Shown here piece after piece: positions 7,273 through 15,728 of a stretch of 64,000 bases of DNA (its first letter is position 1; every line of letters begins with the position of its first letter). The notes beneath the pieces are model-generated. The model was given only the letters and a program-made list of their open reading frames with translations, was not told the DNA's origin and searched no databases. The translations under genes and the position numbers were made by a program. Source of the DNA: Tsuneonella sediminis (GTDB taxonomy: Bacteria > Pseudomonadota > Alphaproteobacteria > Sphingomonadales > Sphingomonadaceae); assembly GCF_051912845.1 (NCBI RefSeq), contig NZ_JBNCBU010000001.1:1612001-1676000 (forward strand). Direction: 5' to 3'.

Positions 7273-8262
7273 ATGGCCGATCCCTACGCAACCCTAGGCG
7301 TCCCCAGGTCCGCGAGCGAGAAGGACATCAAGTCCGCCTATCGCAAGCTCGCCAAGGAGCTGCATCCCGATCGCAACAAGGACAACCCCAGGGCGGCGGA
7401 GCGCTTTTCCGAGGTGACGCGCGCCTACGACCTGCTGTCGGACGCGGGCAAGCGCGCCGCGTTCGACCGCGGCGAGATCGACGCGGAGGGCAATCCTGCC
7501 AATCCCTTCGCCGGGATGGGGCGCGGCGGCTTCGGCGGCGGGGGCTTCCGGCCCGAGGACCTGCGCGGCGAAAATCCGTTCCGGGGCGGCGGCTTCGCAG
7601 GCGAGGCCGACGGAGTCGACCTCGGCGATCTCTTCGAGGGCCTCTTCGGAGGCGGAGGCGCGCGGTCGGCGCGCGGCGGTGGCCCCTTCGGAGGCATGGG
7701 CGGCGGCTTTGCGGGCCAACAGCGCCGCCCGCCCCCGCCGCAGAAGGGCGGCGACATCGCCTACAAGCTGCGCGTGCCCTTCGTCGACGCGGCCGCCCGC
7801 AAGGACCAGCGCATCACGCTGGCCGACGGCAAGACGATCGACCTCAAGCTGCCTGCCGGCCTCGAGGACGGCACCCAGATGCGTCTCAAGGGCAAGGGCC
7901 AGCAGGGTCCCGGGGGTGCAGGAGACGGGATCGTCACCATATCGGTCGACCGCCACCCGTTCTTCCGGCGCGACGGCAGCGACGTGCGGCTCGACCTGCC
8001 GATCACGCTGGCGGAGGCGGTCCACGGCGCCAAGGTCAAGGTTCCCACAGTCGACGGTCCGGTCATGCTGACAATCAAGCCGGGCACCAGCGGCGGCACG
8101 GTGATGCGGCTTGGCGGGAGGGGCTTTTCGAAGAAGGACGGCAAGCGCGGCGACCAGCTGGTGACGCTCGAGATCGACCTGCCCGGTGACGTCACGGAAC
8201 TGGCCAAGCGGCTCGAAGGTTGGCAGGACGACCGCAACCCGCGCAGCAAGCTCGGCGTCTAG
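7273..8262 (+). CDS. DnaJ-like co-chaperone lacking the zinc finger (CbpA/DjlA-type J-protein)
   Basis: A 329-residue J-domain protein that would stimulate the ATPase of DnaK. The J domain (2-68) has the key HPD in KELHPDRNKDN. A Gly/Phe-rich linker follows (about 75-150), then the two-part DnaJ C-terminal substrate domain (about 155-320) with DGKTIDLKLPAGLEDGTQMR. The CxxCxGxG zinc repeats of true DnaJ are absent, so it belongs with CbpA-like proteins. Its leader is unusual (see 7241-7272). Confidence 0.92.
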   Translation: MADPYATLGVPRSASEKDIKSAYRKLAKELHPDRNKDNPRAAERFSEVTRAYDLLSDAGKRAAFDRGEIDAEGNPANPFAGMGRGGFGGGGFRPEDLRGENPFRGGGFAGEADGVDLGDLFEGLFGGGGARSARGGGPFGGMGGGFAGQQRRPPPPQKGGDIAYKLRVPFVDAAARKDQRITLADGKTIDLKLPAGLEDGTQMRLKGKGQQGPGGAGDGIVTISVDRHPFFRRDGSDVRLDLPITLAEAVHGAKVKVPTVDGPVMLTIKPGTSGGTVMRLGGRGFSKKDGKRGDQLVTLEIDLPGDVTELAKRLEGWQDDRNPRSKLGV

Positions 8263-8313
8263 GCCCGTCCGGCGTCGCGGCCCCGCGCGGCAGGCCGCTA
8301 CCGAAAGGGCTGC

Positions 8314-9366
8314 ATGAGCGAAAAACTGGTTCCTGACGTGCCCGAGCGCGAGTTGCACACCCTCTCGCCCGAGGAGCGTCGCAGGGACGCGCTCAGGCAC
8401 CGCCCGGGTTTCCGCAGCGAGGTCATCAGCCGCGTGGGACCGGGTACCAAGGCCTGGGAAGTCGCCAAGCGGGTGGCGATCGGCGCCTACAACGACGGCT
8501 TCATCCACGCCGGCAACCTCGCCTACATGGCGATCATCGCGATATTCCCCTTCTTCATTCTCGGCGCCGCGGTGTTCAGCTTCATCGGCGACGAGGGCGA
8601 ACGTGCGGCGAGCGTGAACGCGGTGCTCTATGCCCTGCCGCCGATGGTCGGCAACGTGATCGAACCGGTCGCCCGCAACGTGGTCGAGGCGCGCACGGGA
8701 TGGGTATTGTGGCTCGGCGGGCTGGTCGGCCTGTGGACCGTGTCGAGCCTGGTCGAGACGATCCGCGACATCCTGCGCCGCGCCTACGGCACGCCGGCGA
8801 CGCACGCGTTCTGGAAGTACCGGCTGTGGTCGGCGGGCATCATCTTCGGCGCGGTCGTCCTCCTGATGCTGAGCCTGCTCGCGCAGGTCGTCATCGGCGC
8901 CGCGCAGGAAGTGATCGACGCCTACATCCCCCAGCTCAGCAACGCGATCGGCGAACTGCGGCTGTCGCGCATCGTCCCCGCACTGGGCCTGTTCGCGTCG
9001 CTCTATCTGCTGTTCTACACGCTCACCCCCAAGGCCTATCGCAAGCGGCGCTATCCCAAATGGCCCGGCGCGCTGGCGACGACGCTGTGGTGGCTCGCGG
9101 TCACCGCGGCGCTGCCGCCCGCGATCCGCAGCTTCTTCAGCTACGACCTGACTTACGGCAGCCTTGCCGGGATCATGATCGCGCTTTTCTTTTTCTACCT
9201 CGTCGGATTAGGGATGGTGATCGGGGCCGAGCTCAACGCCGCGCTCGCCGAAACGCCCGAGGAGGCCGAAAACCGCATCGGGCAGGCGGACGACCGGCGG
9301 CGGGCTGCGGCCCGGTCGCGCGAGAGCATCGAGGCCCAGAAGGCCGAATACGAGGGAATCGAATGA
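8314..9366 (+). CDS. YihY/virulence factor BrkB family membrane protein
   Basis: A 350-residue inner-membrane protein with about six spans between residues 65 and 310, including YMAIIAIFPFFILGAAVFSF and the C-terminal GIMIALFFFYLVGLGMVIGA. The family was once thought to be RNase BN; its real role is unknown. The tail (after residue 310) is charged and helical. The stop overlaps the fabI start as ATGA, linking it to lipid synthesis by operon structure only. Confidence 0.9.
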   Translation: MSEKLVPDVPERELHTLSPEERRRDALRHRPGFRSEVISRVGPGTKAWEVAKRVAIGAYNDGFIHAGNLAYMAIIAIFPFFILGAAVFSFIGDEGERAASVNAVLYALPPMVGNVIEPVARNVVEARTGWVLWLGGLVGLWTVSSLVETIRDILRRAYGTPATHAFWKYRLWSAGIIFGAVVLLMLSLLAQVVIGAAQEVIDAYIPQLSNAIGELRLSRIVPALGLFASLYLLFYTLTPKAYRKRRYPKWPGALATTLWWLAVTAALPPAIRSFFSYDLTYGSLAGIMIALFFFYLVGLGMVIGAELNAALAETPEEAENRIGQADDRRRAAARSRESIEAQKAEYEGIE

Positions 9367-10166
9367 GCAAGCTGATGGCGGGGAAGCGGGGCCTGATCAT
9401 GGGTCTTGCCAACGACAAATCGCTGGCGTGGGGGATCGCGAAGAAGCTTGCCGAGCATGGCGCCGAACTCGCGTTTTCGTACCAGGGCGAGGCGCTGGGC
9501 AAGCGCGTGATCCCGCTGGCCGACCAGCTCGGCAGCGATTTCTGCTTCGAATGCGACGTATCCGACATGGCCGCGCTCGACGCGGCGTTCGACCGGCTCA
9601 GGGAGCGCTGGGACACGCTCGACTTCGTGGTCCACGCGATCGGGTTCTCCGACAAGAACGAGCTGCGCGGGAAGTACCTCGACACCAGTCTCGAGAACTT
9701 CCTGATGACGATGAATATTTCCGCCTACAGCCTAGTCGCGGTGGCCAAGCGGGCATCGGCGATGATGGCGAAGGGCGGGTCGATCCTCACGTTGAGCTAT
9801 TACGGCGCGGAAAAGGTCGTGCCGCATTACAACGTGATGGGCGTCGCCAAGGCCGCTCTGGAGACGAGCGTGCAGTACCTCGCCAACGATCTCGGCCCCG
9901 ACGGGATCCGGGTCAACGCGATCAGCGCGGGGCCGATCAAGACGCTGGCGGCGAGCGGGATCGGCGACTTCCGCTACATCCTCAAGTGGAACGAGCTGAA
10001 TGCCCCGCTGCGCCGCAACGTGACCATCGAGGATGTCGGCGGTTCGGGCCTCTATTTCCTGTCGGACCTGTCGAGCGGGGTGACCGGGGAGGTCCACCAC
10101 GTCGACGCGGGCTACCACGTCGTCGGCATGAAGCAGGAAGACGCGCCCGACATCGCGCTGGGATGA
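9363..10166 (+). CDS. fabI: Enoyl-[acyl-carrier-protein] reductase FabI (NADH)
   Basis: Reduces trans-2-enoyl-ACP in the last step of each fatty-acid elongation cycle. The 267-residue short-chain dehydrogenase has the FabI-type nucleotide motif GLANDKSLAWGIA (14-26) in place of GxxxGxG and the catalytic Tyr-Tyr-Lys set of SYYGAEKVVPHYNVMGVAKA. NAISAGPIKTLAASGI follows, a region that contacts diazaborine/triclosan-type inhibitors in homologues. The ATG overlaps the YihY stop (ATGA). Converges on the export lipoprotein gene, the left edge of the polysaccharide region. Confidence 0.96.
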   Translation: MSKLMAGKRGLIMGLANDKSLAWGIAKKLAEHGAELAFSYQGEALGKRVIPLADQLGSDFCFECDVSDMAALDAAFDRLRERWDTLDFVVHAIGFSDKNELRGKYLDTSLENFLMTMNISAYSLVAVAKRASAMMAKGGSILTLSYYGAEKVVPHYNVMGVAKAALETSVQYLANDLGPDGIRVNAISAGPIKTLAASGIGDFRYILKWNELNAPLRRNVTIEDVGGSGLYFLSDLSSGVTGEVHHVDAGYHVVGMKQEDAPDIALG

Positions 10167-10182
10167 CCGGGCGCGTCGGCGC

Positions 10183-10917
10183 TCAGTTGTTCTGCAGCGC
10201 GACGATGACCGGGGTGGTCAGCAGCGGGACGATCTGCAGGATGTCCTTGAAGATGCGGCGCTGGCGGCTTTCACCGACGATCACGGTGTCGTTGGCATAG
10301 ACCTGCGGGTCGGGGTAGTTGCCCCGGCGGATCGCGGCGAGGTTGTAGAGCCCGGCATAGCGCTGATCGCCCACGGTGCGCAGGATCACCACGTCATCGG
10401 CCTTGGCGAACTCGTCGAGGCCTTTCGCCAGTGCGACCGACCGCATCAGCGTCATGTTGCCCGTGACCGGATAGACGCCCGGCTGCTTGACCTGTCCGTC
10501 GACGGTGACGACTTGGCTGATCGCCTCAGTAACGTTCACGGTCACCTGCGGGTCGCGGACGTAGTTGGCACGAAGGCGCTGGGCGATGATCGCGGCAACC
10601 TCATCGGGCGACTTGCCCGCCGCATCGATCGATCCGGCGAGCGGGAACGAGATGCGCCCCGCCGAATCGGCCACGACCTCGCGCGGCTCCATGCCCTCGA
10701 TCCCGAACACGCCGATCTGCAGCTTGTCATACGGACCGATCGCGTAAGGCTGCCCGGCGGGCACGCCGGCGCCCGCCGCGGGGGCGGGCATCGTATCGAC
10801 TACCTGAGTCATGCCGGTCGATCCGAGATCACCTCCCGACGGACCGTAACTGCACGCCGACAGGGCGATCGCCGGCACGAGCGCGGCAACGAAGCGATGG
10901 AAGAACTTGGGCATCAT
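10183..10917 (-). CDS. Wza/GumB-type polysaccharide export outer-membrane lipoprotein
   Basis: Forms the periplasmic and outer-membrane channel for secretion of Wzy-made polysaccharides together with a Wzc kinase. The start at 10917 (tandem ATG ATG) gives a lipoprotein signal ending in LSAC (Cys near 22). The poly-export domain begins at YAIGPYDKLQIGVFG, followed by SLBB-type repeats (QVVTVDGQVKQPGVYPVTG). At about 244 residues it lacks the long C-terminal part of E. coli Wza and matches shorter sphingomonad/GumB forms. Its Wzc partner is at 38270-40477. Confidence 0.9.
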   Translation of the reverse strand: MMPKFFHRFVAALVPAIALSACSYGPSGGDLGSTGMTQVVDTMPAPAAGAGVPAGQPYAIGPYDKLQIGVFGIEGMEPREVVADSAGRISFPLAGSIDAAGKSPDEVAAIIAQRLRANYVRDPQVTVNVTEAISQVVTVDGQVKQPGVYPVTGNMTLMRSVALAKGLDEFAKADDVVILRTVGDQRYAGLYNLAAIRRGNYPDPQVYANDTVIVGESRQRRIFKDILQIVPLLTTPVIVALQNN

Positions 10918-11117
10918 GGACGTAAGTGAACTCGCTGCAGGCCGGTTCGGTCTCGATGGTCCGGCGCCGTGGATCGTTGCGGCCAAATCGCCGTTTTGCG
11001 CATCCGGGTCAACCGGTTGTCGCCCGGACGCCGGCACGGTCCCTAGGATGCCCGGGTTGCGCTCGCCTGAACCAGCGTATAGGAACCTCGCCGAGCAGTC
11101 CTCCTGCAGAAATACCA
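10918..11117. promoter_or_regulatory. Divergent promoter region between the export lipoprotein gene and rfbC
   Basis: 200 bases with no convincing gene between the outward-facing lipoprotein and rfbC genes; it must hold promoters for both. A perfect palindrome GCAGTCCTCCTGC-like stretch (about 11095-11109) sits just before rfbC. No clear -35/-10 pair could be assigned. Confidence 0.4.
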
Positions 11118-11735
11118 TTGAAATCGCTGGATTTTTCTTTGCCCTCTGACAACCCGGTCCTCCTTCTGAGCCCGCGCCGCTTCGGCGACGCCCGCGGATG
11201 GTTCATGGAAACCTACAACGAGCGCGCGCTGGCCGAGGCGGGGTTCGACCGGCCGTTCGTGCAGGACAACCTCTCGCTGTCCCGGCCGACCGGCACCCTG
11301 CGCGGGCTGCATTTCCAGAGCCCTCCCCGCGGCCAGGACAAGCTCGTGCGCTGCGCCCGCGGGCGAATCCTCGACGTCGCGGTCGACCTGCGGCGTGGCT
11401 CACCGACCTATGGCAGGTGGGTCGGCGCGGAGCTGTCGGCCGATAACGGCCGCCAGCTGCTGATCCCGGTCGGCTTCGGACACGGCTTCGTGACCCTCGA
11501 GCCCGATTGCGAGGTCGCCTACAAGTGCACCGACTTCTACGCTCCCGAATGCGACGGCGGCGTGCGGTGGGACGATCCCGAGATCGGCATCGACTGGCCG
11601 CTGCCCAGCGGCGGCGCGCCGGTGCTGTCCGACAAGGACCGGGTCCAGCCGCTGCTTTCGGATTTCGATTCACCCTTCGATTACGACGGCCGGCCGCTGC
11701 TGCCGCTCGGCCCCGACAGCTTCGGAAACCCCTGA
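11118..11735 (+). CDS. rfbC: dTDP-4-dehydrorhamnose 3,5-epimerase
   Basis: Epimerises dTDP-4-keto-6-deoxy-D-glucose to the L-lyxo form, step 3 of dTDP-L-rhamnose synthesis. Cupin-fold signatures are FGDARGWFMETYNE, VQDNLSLSRPTGTLRGLHFQ (catalytic His in GLHFQ), RCARGRILDVAVDLR and GFGHGFVTLE. No ATG lies at the family's usual N-terminus; I propose TTG at 11118 (another TTG at 11139), giving about 205 residues. Only 1 base separates its stop from the rfbB ATG. The predicted start lacks a strong ribosome-binding site and is the least certain part. Confidence 0.92.
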   Translation: MKSLDFSLPSDNPVLLLSPRRFGDARGWFMETYNERALAEAGFDRPFVQDNLSLSRPTGTLRGLHFQSPPRGQDKLVRCARGRILDVAVDLRRGSPTYGRWVGAELSADNGRQLLIPVGFGHGFVTLEPDCEVAYKCTDFYAPECDGGVRWDDPEIGIDWPLPSGGAPVLSDKDRVQPLLSDFDSPFDYDGRPLLPLGPDSFGNP

Positions 11736-11736
11736 C

Positions 11737-12789
11737 ATGCGCGTGTTCATCACCGGCGGCGCCGGCTTCATCGGCTCGGCGCTCGCGCGCCACCTGATCG
11801 ACCACAGCGACGCCGAGATCTGCGTCTACGACAAGCTGACCTATGCCGGCACGATGACCGCGCTCGAGCCGGTCTCGGCCAGCAACCGGTTCTCGTTCGT
11901 GCAGGGCGACATCTGCGACCGCGAGGCGGTGCGCGCGGCGATCGGGCAGTTCCGGCCCGACGTGATCACCCACCTGGCAGCCGAAAGCCATGTCGACCGC
12001 TCGCTCGACGGGCCGGGCGAGTTCATCCGCACGAACCTTGTCGGCACTTACGAGATGCTCGATGCCGCGCTCGCCTACTGGCGCGGGCTGGATGGCTCGG
12101 CGAAGGACGATTTCCGCTTTCACCACATCAGCACCGACGAGGTGTTCGGCTCGCTCGGCGAGGAGGGCCTGTTCACCGAGGACACGCCATACGACCCGCG
12201 CTCGCCGTACTCGGCCTCGAAGGCGGGTTCGGACCACCTTGCCAGCGCGTGGCACCACAGCTTCGGGCTGCCGGTGCTGATCACGAACTGCTCGAACAAC
12301 TACGGCCCGTTCCACTTTCCCGAGAAACTGATCCCGCTGATGATCGCCAAGGCGCTCGCGGGCGAGGGCCTGCCGGTCTACGGCGAGGGCAGCAACGTGC
12401 GCGACTGGCTTTACGTCGAGGACCATGCCCGCGCGCTGCGCGCGGTGTTCGAGCGGGGGGAGCCGGGGCGCAGCTACAACATCGGCGGCAACTGCGAGCG
12501 GCGCAACCTGCAGGTGGTCGAGGCGATCTGCGACGCGCTCGACCGGAAACGCCCGCGCGCCGACGGCAAGTCGTACCGCGAGCAGATCACGTTCGTGCCC
12601 GATCGCCCGGGCCACGACGCGCGCTACGCGATCGATGCGAGCCGCATCCGCGACGAACTTGGCTGGGAGCCGGCCGAAACCTTCGAGAGCGGGCTTGCCA
12701 AGACGATCGACTGGTATCTTTCGAACGAGGACTGGTGGAAAACGCTGATCGCCGAGCGCGGCGCCGACAAGCGCCGCGGACTCGGCTGA
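11737..12789 (+). CDS. rfbB: dTDP-glucose 4,6-dehydratase
   Basis: Converts dTDP-D-glucose to dTDP-4-keto-6-deoxy-D-glucose with bound NAD. The 350-residue extended short-chain dehydrogenase has the Rossmann GGAGFIG (7-13), AESHVDRSLDGP, the family-specific HISTDEVFGSLGEEGLFTE (catalytic Thr-Asp-Glu set), and the YSASKAG catalytic Tyr/Lys near 157-161, then NCSNNYGPFHFPEKLIPL. Second gene of the rfbCBA unit; only one base after rfbC. Confidence 0.96.
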   Translation: MRVFITGGAGFIGSALARHLIDHSDAEICVYDKLTYAGTMTALEPVSASNRFSFVQGDICDREAVRAAIGQFRPDVITHLAAESHVDRSLDGPGEFIRTNLVGTYEMLDAALAYWRGLDGSAKDDFRFHHISTDEVFGSLGEEGLFTEDTPYDPRSPYSASKAGSDHLASAWHHSFGLPVLITNCSNNYGPFHFPEKLIPLMIAKALAGEGLPVYGEGSNVRDWLYVEDHARALRAVFERGEPGRSYNIGGNCERRNLQVVEAICDALDRKRPRADGKSYREQITFVPDRPGHDARYAIDASRIRDELGWEPAETFESGLAKTIDWYLSNEDWWKTLIAERGADKRRGLG

Positions 12790-12820
12790 CCTCCACCGCA
12801 GCACGGGATAAGAAGAGCAC

Positions 12821-13693
12821 ATGAAGGGCATCATTCTTGCCGGCGGATCGGGCACCCGGCTCCATCCCGCCACCCTGGCGGTCAACAAGCAGCTGCTGCC
12901 GATCTACGACAAGCCGATGATCTACTATCCGCTGTCGGTGCTGATGCTGGCCGGCATCCGCGAGATCCTGATCATCTCGAGCCCGGAATTCCTCGACAAC
13001 TACCGTCACCTCCTGGGCGACGGGTCCGAATACGGAATCTCGATCGAATACGCCGTGCAGCCCCGGCCCGAGGGGCTCGCCCAGGCGTTCACCATCGGCC
13101 GCGAATTCATCGGCGGCGATCCCGTCGCGCTGATCCTGGGCGACAACATCTTTTTCGGCAGCGGCCTCACCGCGCTGCTCGCCAACGCGGTGGCGCGCAC
13201 GAAGGGCGCTTCGGTCTTCAGCTATCTCGTCGACGATCCGCAGCGCTACGGCGTGGTCGAACTCGACGCCGACGGCCGGGCGCTGTCGATCGAGGAGAAG
13301 CCCGCAAATCCGAAATCCCGCTACGCGGTGACGGGTCTCTACTTCTACGACAACGACGTGGTCGATATCGCCGCGAACCTGGCGCCCTCGGCGCGCGGCG
13401 AGTACGAGATCACCGACGTGAACCGCGTCTATCTCGAGCGCGGCGACCTTTACGTCGAGAAGATGTCGCGCGGGTTCGCGTGGCTCGATACCGGTACCCA
13501 CGAGACGCTGCTCGAGGCATCCGAGTTCGTGCACACGATCCAGAAGCGCCAGTCGAGCCAGGTCGCCTGTCTCGAGGAGATCGCCTTCCTCAAGGGCTTC
13601 ATCGGCATCGAGCAGGTAAGACGGCGCGCCGAGCTGTTCGCCAAGACCGGCTACGGGCGGTACCTGCTCGATTTCGCCCGCGACCATTCCTGA
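12821..13693 (+). CDS. rfbA: Glucose-1-phosphate thymidylyltransferase
   Basis: Makes dTDP-D-glucose from dTTP and glucose-1-phosphate, the entry step of the dTDP-deoxysugar route. The 290-residue protein shows the nucleotide-binding GGSGTRLHPATLAVNKQLLP, YDKPMIYYPLSVLMLAGI, LGDNIFFG with the metal-binding Asp, VVELDADGRALSIEEKPANP, and TGTHETLLEASEF. No rfbD (4-ketoreductase) follows or is found elsewhere in the window. Confidence 0.96.
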   Translation: MKGIILAGGSGTRLHPATLAVNKQLLPIYDKPMIYYPLSVLMLAGIREILIISSPEFLDNYRHLLGDGSEYGISIEYAVQPRPEGLAQAFTIGREFIGGDPVALILGDNIFFGSGLTALLANAVARTKGASVFSYLVDDPQRYGVVELDADGRALSIEEKPANPKSRYAVTGLYFYDNDVVDIAANLAPSARGEYEITDVNRVYLERGDLYVEKMSRGFAWLDTGTHETLLEASEFVHTIQKRQSSQVACLEEIAFLKGFIGIEQVRRRAELFAKTGYGRYLLDFARDHS

Positions 13694-13720
13694 CCGACAG
13701 GCGGAGCGGACGTCCCCGCG

Positions 13721-15622
13721 ATGAGCACCGCGCTGCGCCACCGGACCGACATCGACGGGCTGCGCGCGGTCGCGATCCTGCCGATCCTGCTGTTCCACGC
13801 GGGGGTATCGGCGCTCGCCGGCGGGTTCGTCGGAGTCGACATCTTCTTCGTCATCTCGGGGTTCCTGATCACCTCGATCATCGTGCGCGAGATCGACGGC
13901 GGGAGGTTCCGGCTGGTCGATTTCTATCGCCGGCGCGTGGTGCGCATCTTCCCCGCCCTGTTCGTGGTGTGCGCGCTTTCGGTGGGGTGGGGCGCGTGGC
14001 GGTTGCTGCCGGGCGAGTTCGAGCGGCTCGCGCACAGCACGATGGCGGCGCTGGCGTTCGCCTCGAACATCCATTTCTGGCTGGTCGCGGACTATTTCGC
14101 GCCCGAGGCAGAGCTGATGCCGCTCCTGCACACCTGGTCGCTGGGCGTGGAAGAGCAATTCTACATCTTTTTCCCGCTGGCGATGCTGGTGGCGGCCCGG
14201 GTCGCGCGCCGCTGGCTGCTCCCCCTGCTCGCCCTCGCCGCCCTCCTTTCGTTCGCCGGGGGCTGGATCGTGGCGCTGCAATCGCCCGTCGCGGCGTTCT
14301 ACCTTCTCCCCGTGCGAGCGTGGGAACTGCTCGCCGGATCGCTGGTCGCGGTGTCGGGCATAGCGGCCGGCAGGCCCGCGCCCGGTACACGATGGAACGC
14401 GCTGCGCGAGGGCGCCGCGCTGGCGGGTGCGCTGCTCCTCGTCGCGGCGATCCTGTTCGTGCGCGACGGGCCCGCGTTCCCAATGCCCGAGGCGCTGGTT
14501 CCCACGCTCGGCGCGGCGCTGGTGATCGGCTTCGGCGAGGGCACGCTCGTCGGCCGGGCGTTGTCGCTCGGCGTGATGCGTTACATCGGGCGAATCTCGT
14601 ACTCCACGTACCTGTGGCACTGGCCGCTCATCGCATTCTGGCGGATCGAGACCGGCATCGAACTGGGCGCGGCCGAGACGGTGGGCCTTGTCGCTGCATC
14701 GCTGGCCGCCGGCGGGATATCGTACCACGCGGTCGAAAAGCCGTTAATGGACCGCTACCGCACGCGCGGCTCGTCCGCGAGGATCGTCGGGGTGGGCGTC
14801 GCCGGCCTCGCCGCAGGCGTCGCGGTGGCCGCAGCGCTCCTCGTTTCCGCGCCGCACTGGCGCCGGATCGATCCGCAGGTCGAGCGGATCGCCGCCTACG
14901 ACAACTATATCGAGACCCCCGAATACCAGTACCAGTTCCGCCGAGGCCCCTGCTTTCGCGGCGAGGCACAGGCCGACATCCCTTTCGAACCGGAGCGGTG
15001 TGTCGCCCTGCGCGACGACAGGCCGAACGTGGTCGTGCTGGGCGACAGCTACGCCGCGCAGTACTGGCGGGCGGTGGCGCTGGCGCTGCCCGACGCCAAC
15101 GTCATGCAGGCGACCGCGTCGGGCTGCCGCCCGCTGGTGGGAACCGGCGGGGACGTGCGATGCCGCGAAGTGGTCGACCATGTCCTTGGGCCTCTGCTCG
15201 CCACCGGCAGGATCGACGCGGTCGTGCTTGCCGGGCGCTGGTTGCCGGAGGATCTCCCCGCCGTCGCGCCGACCATCGCGCACGTCCGCGCCGCGGGAGC
15301 GCGCGTCGTTTTCATGGGGGGCACGGTCGAATACCAGGGCACGTTCCCAGCCATCCTGGCGCGGGCGCTCAAGCGCGGCGACCTGGCGCTCGTCGATCGC
15401 TGGCGGGTGAGCGACGCCGTTGAATGGGACCGCTCTCTCGAGCGCACCGTCCGGCCGACCGGCGCGCTCTACGTTTCGCCCCTGCGGGTCATCTGCGCGC
15501 CGGAATGCCGCCTGACCGCCCCCGGCGGCGCGCCGATGCAGTTCGACTACGGCCACCTCACCCTGCCTGGTGCCCGTTACGTGGTCGCCAGGAGCCGGAT
15601 CGACCAAATCGTCTCGCAGTAA
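13721..15622 (+). CDS. OafA-type O-acyltransferase with C-terminal SGNH domain
   Basis: A 633-residue inner-membrane enzyme that would move an acyl (usually acetyl) group from the cytoplasm to a glycan in the periplasm. The acyltransferase-3 part (1-380) has about ten spans, RTDIDGLRAVAILPILLFH with the catalytic His, and GVDIFFVISGFLIT. The SGNH part (about 385-633) has the nucleophile motif VVLGDSYAAQ and the late Asp/His motif FDYGHLTLPGA. It follows rfbA in the rightward unit, so it probably decorates the polysaccharide. Confidence 0.92.
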   Translation: MSTALRHRTDIDGLRAVAILPILLFHAGVSALAGGFVGVDIFFVISGFLITSIIVREIDGGRFRLVDFYRRRVVRIFPALFVVCALSVGWGAWRLLPGEFERLAHSTMAALAFASNIHFWLVADYFAPEAELMPLLHTWSLGVEEQFYIFFPLAMLVAARVARRWLLPLLALAALLSFAGGWIVALQSPVAAFYLLPVRAWELLAGSLVAVSGIAAGRPAPGTRWNALREGAALAGALLLVAAILFVRDGPAFPMPEALVPTLGAALVIGFGEGTLVGRALSLGVMRYIGRISYSTYLWHWPLIAFWRIETGIELGAAETVGLVAASLAAGGISYHAVEKPLMDRYRTRGSSARIVGVGVAGLAAGVAVAAALLVSAPHWRRIDPQVERIAAYDNYIETPEYQYQFRRGPCFRGEAQADIPFEPERCVALRDDRPNVVVLGDSYAAQYWRAVALALPDANVMQATASGCRPLVGTGGDVRCREVVDHVLGPLLATGRIDAVVLAGRWLPEDLPAVAPTIAHVRAAGARVVFMGGTVEYQGTFPAILARALKRGDLALVDRWRVSDAVEWDRSLERTVRPTGALYVSPLRVICAPECRLTAPGGAPMQFDYGHLTLPGARYVVARSRIDQIVSQ

Positions 15623-15728
15623 ATCCCGCCAAACTAACCAGTTAACGGGCATCGTCGCTCCGACGACTTGCCCCCTTCTGCCGATGGACCGAGGCCTGCG
15701 CGCCTAGCCCCGTCCCCCTGCCTTCGAT

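Noticed and set aside
10926..11117. N-terminal extension of rfbC
   Set aside because: Would add 64 residues unlike any epimerase and run through the divergent promoter region.
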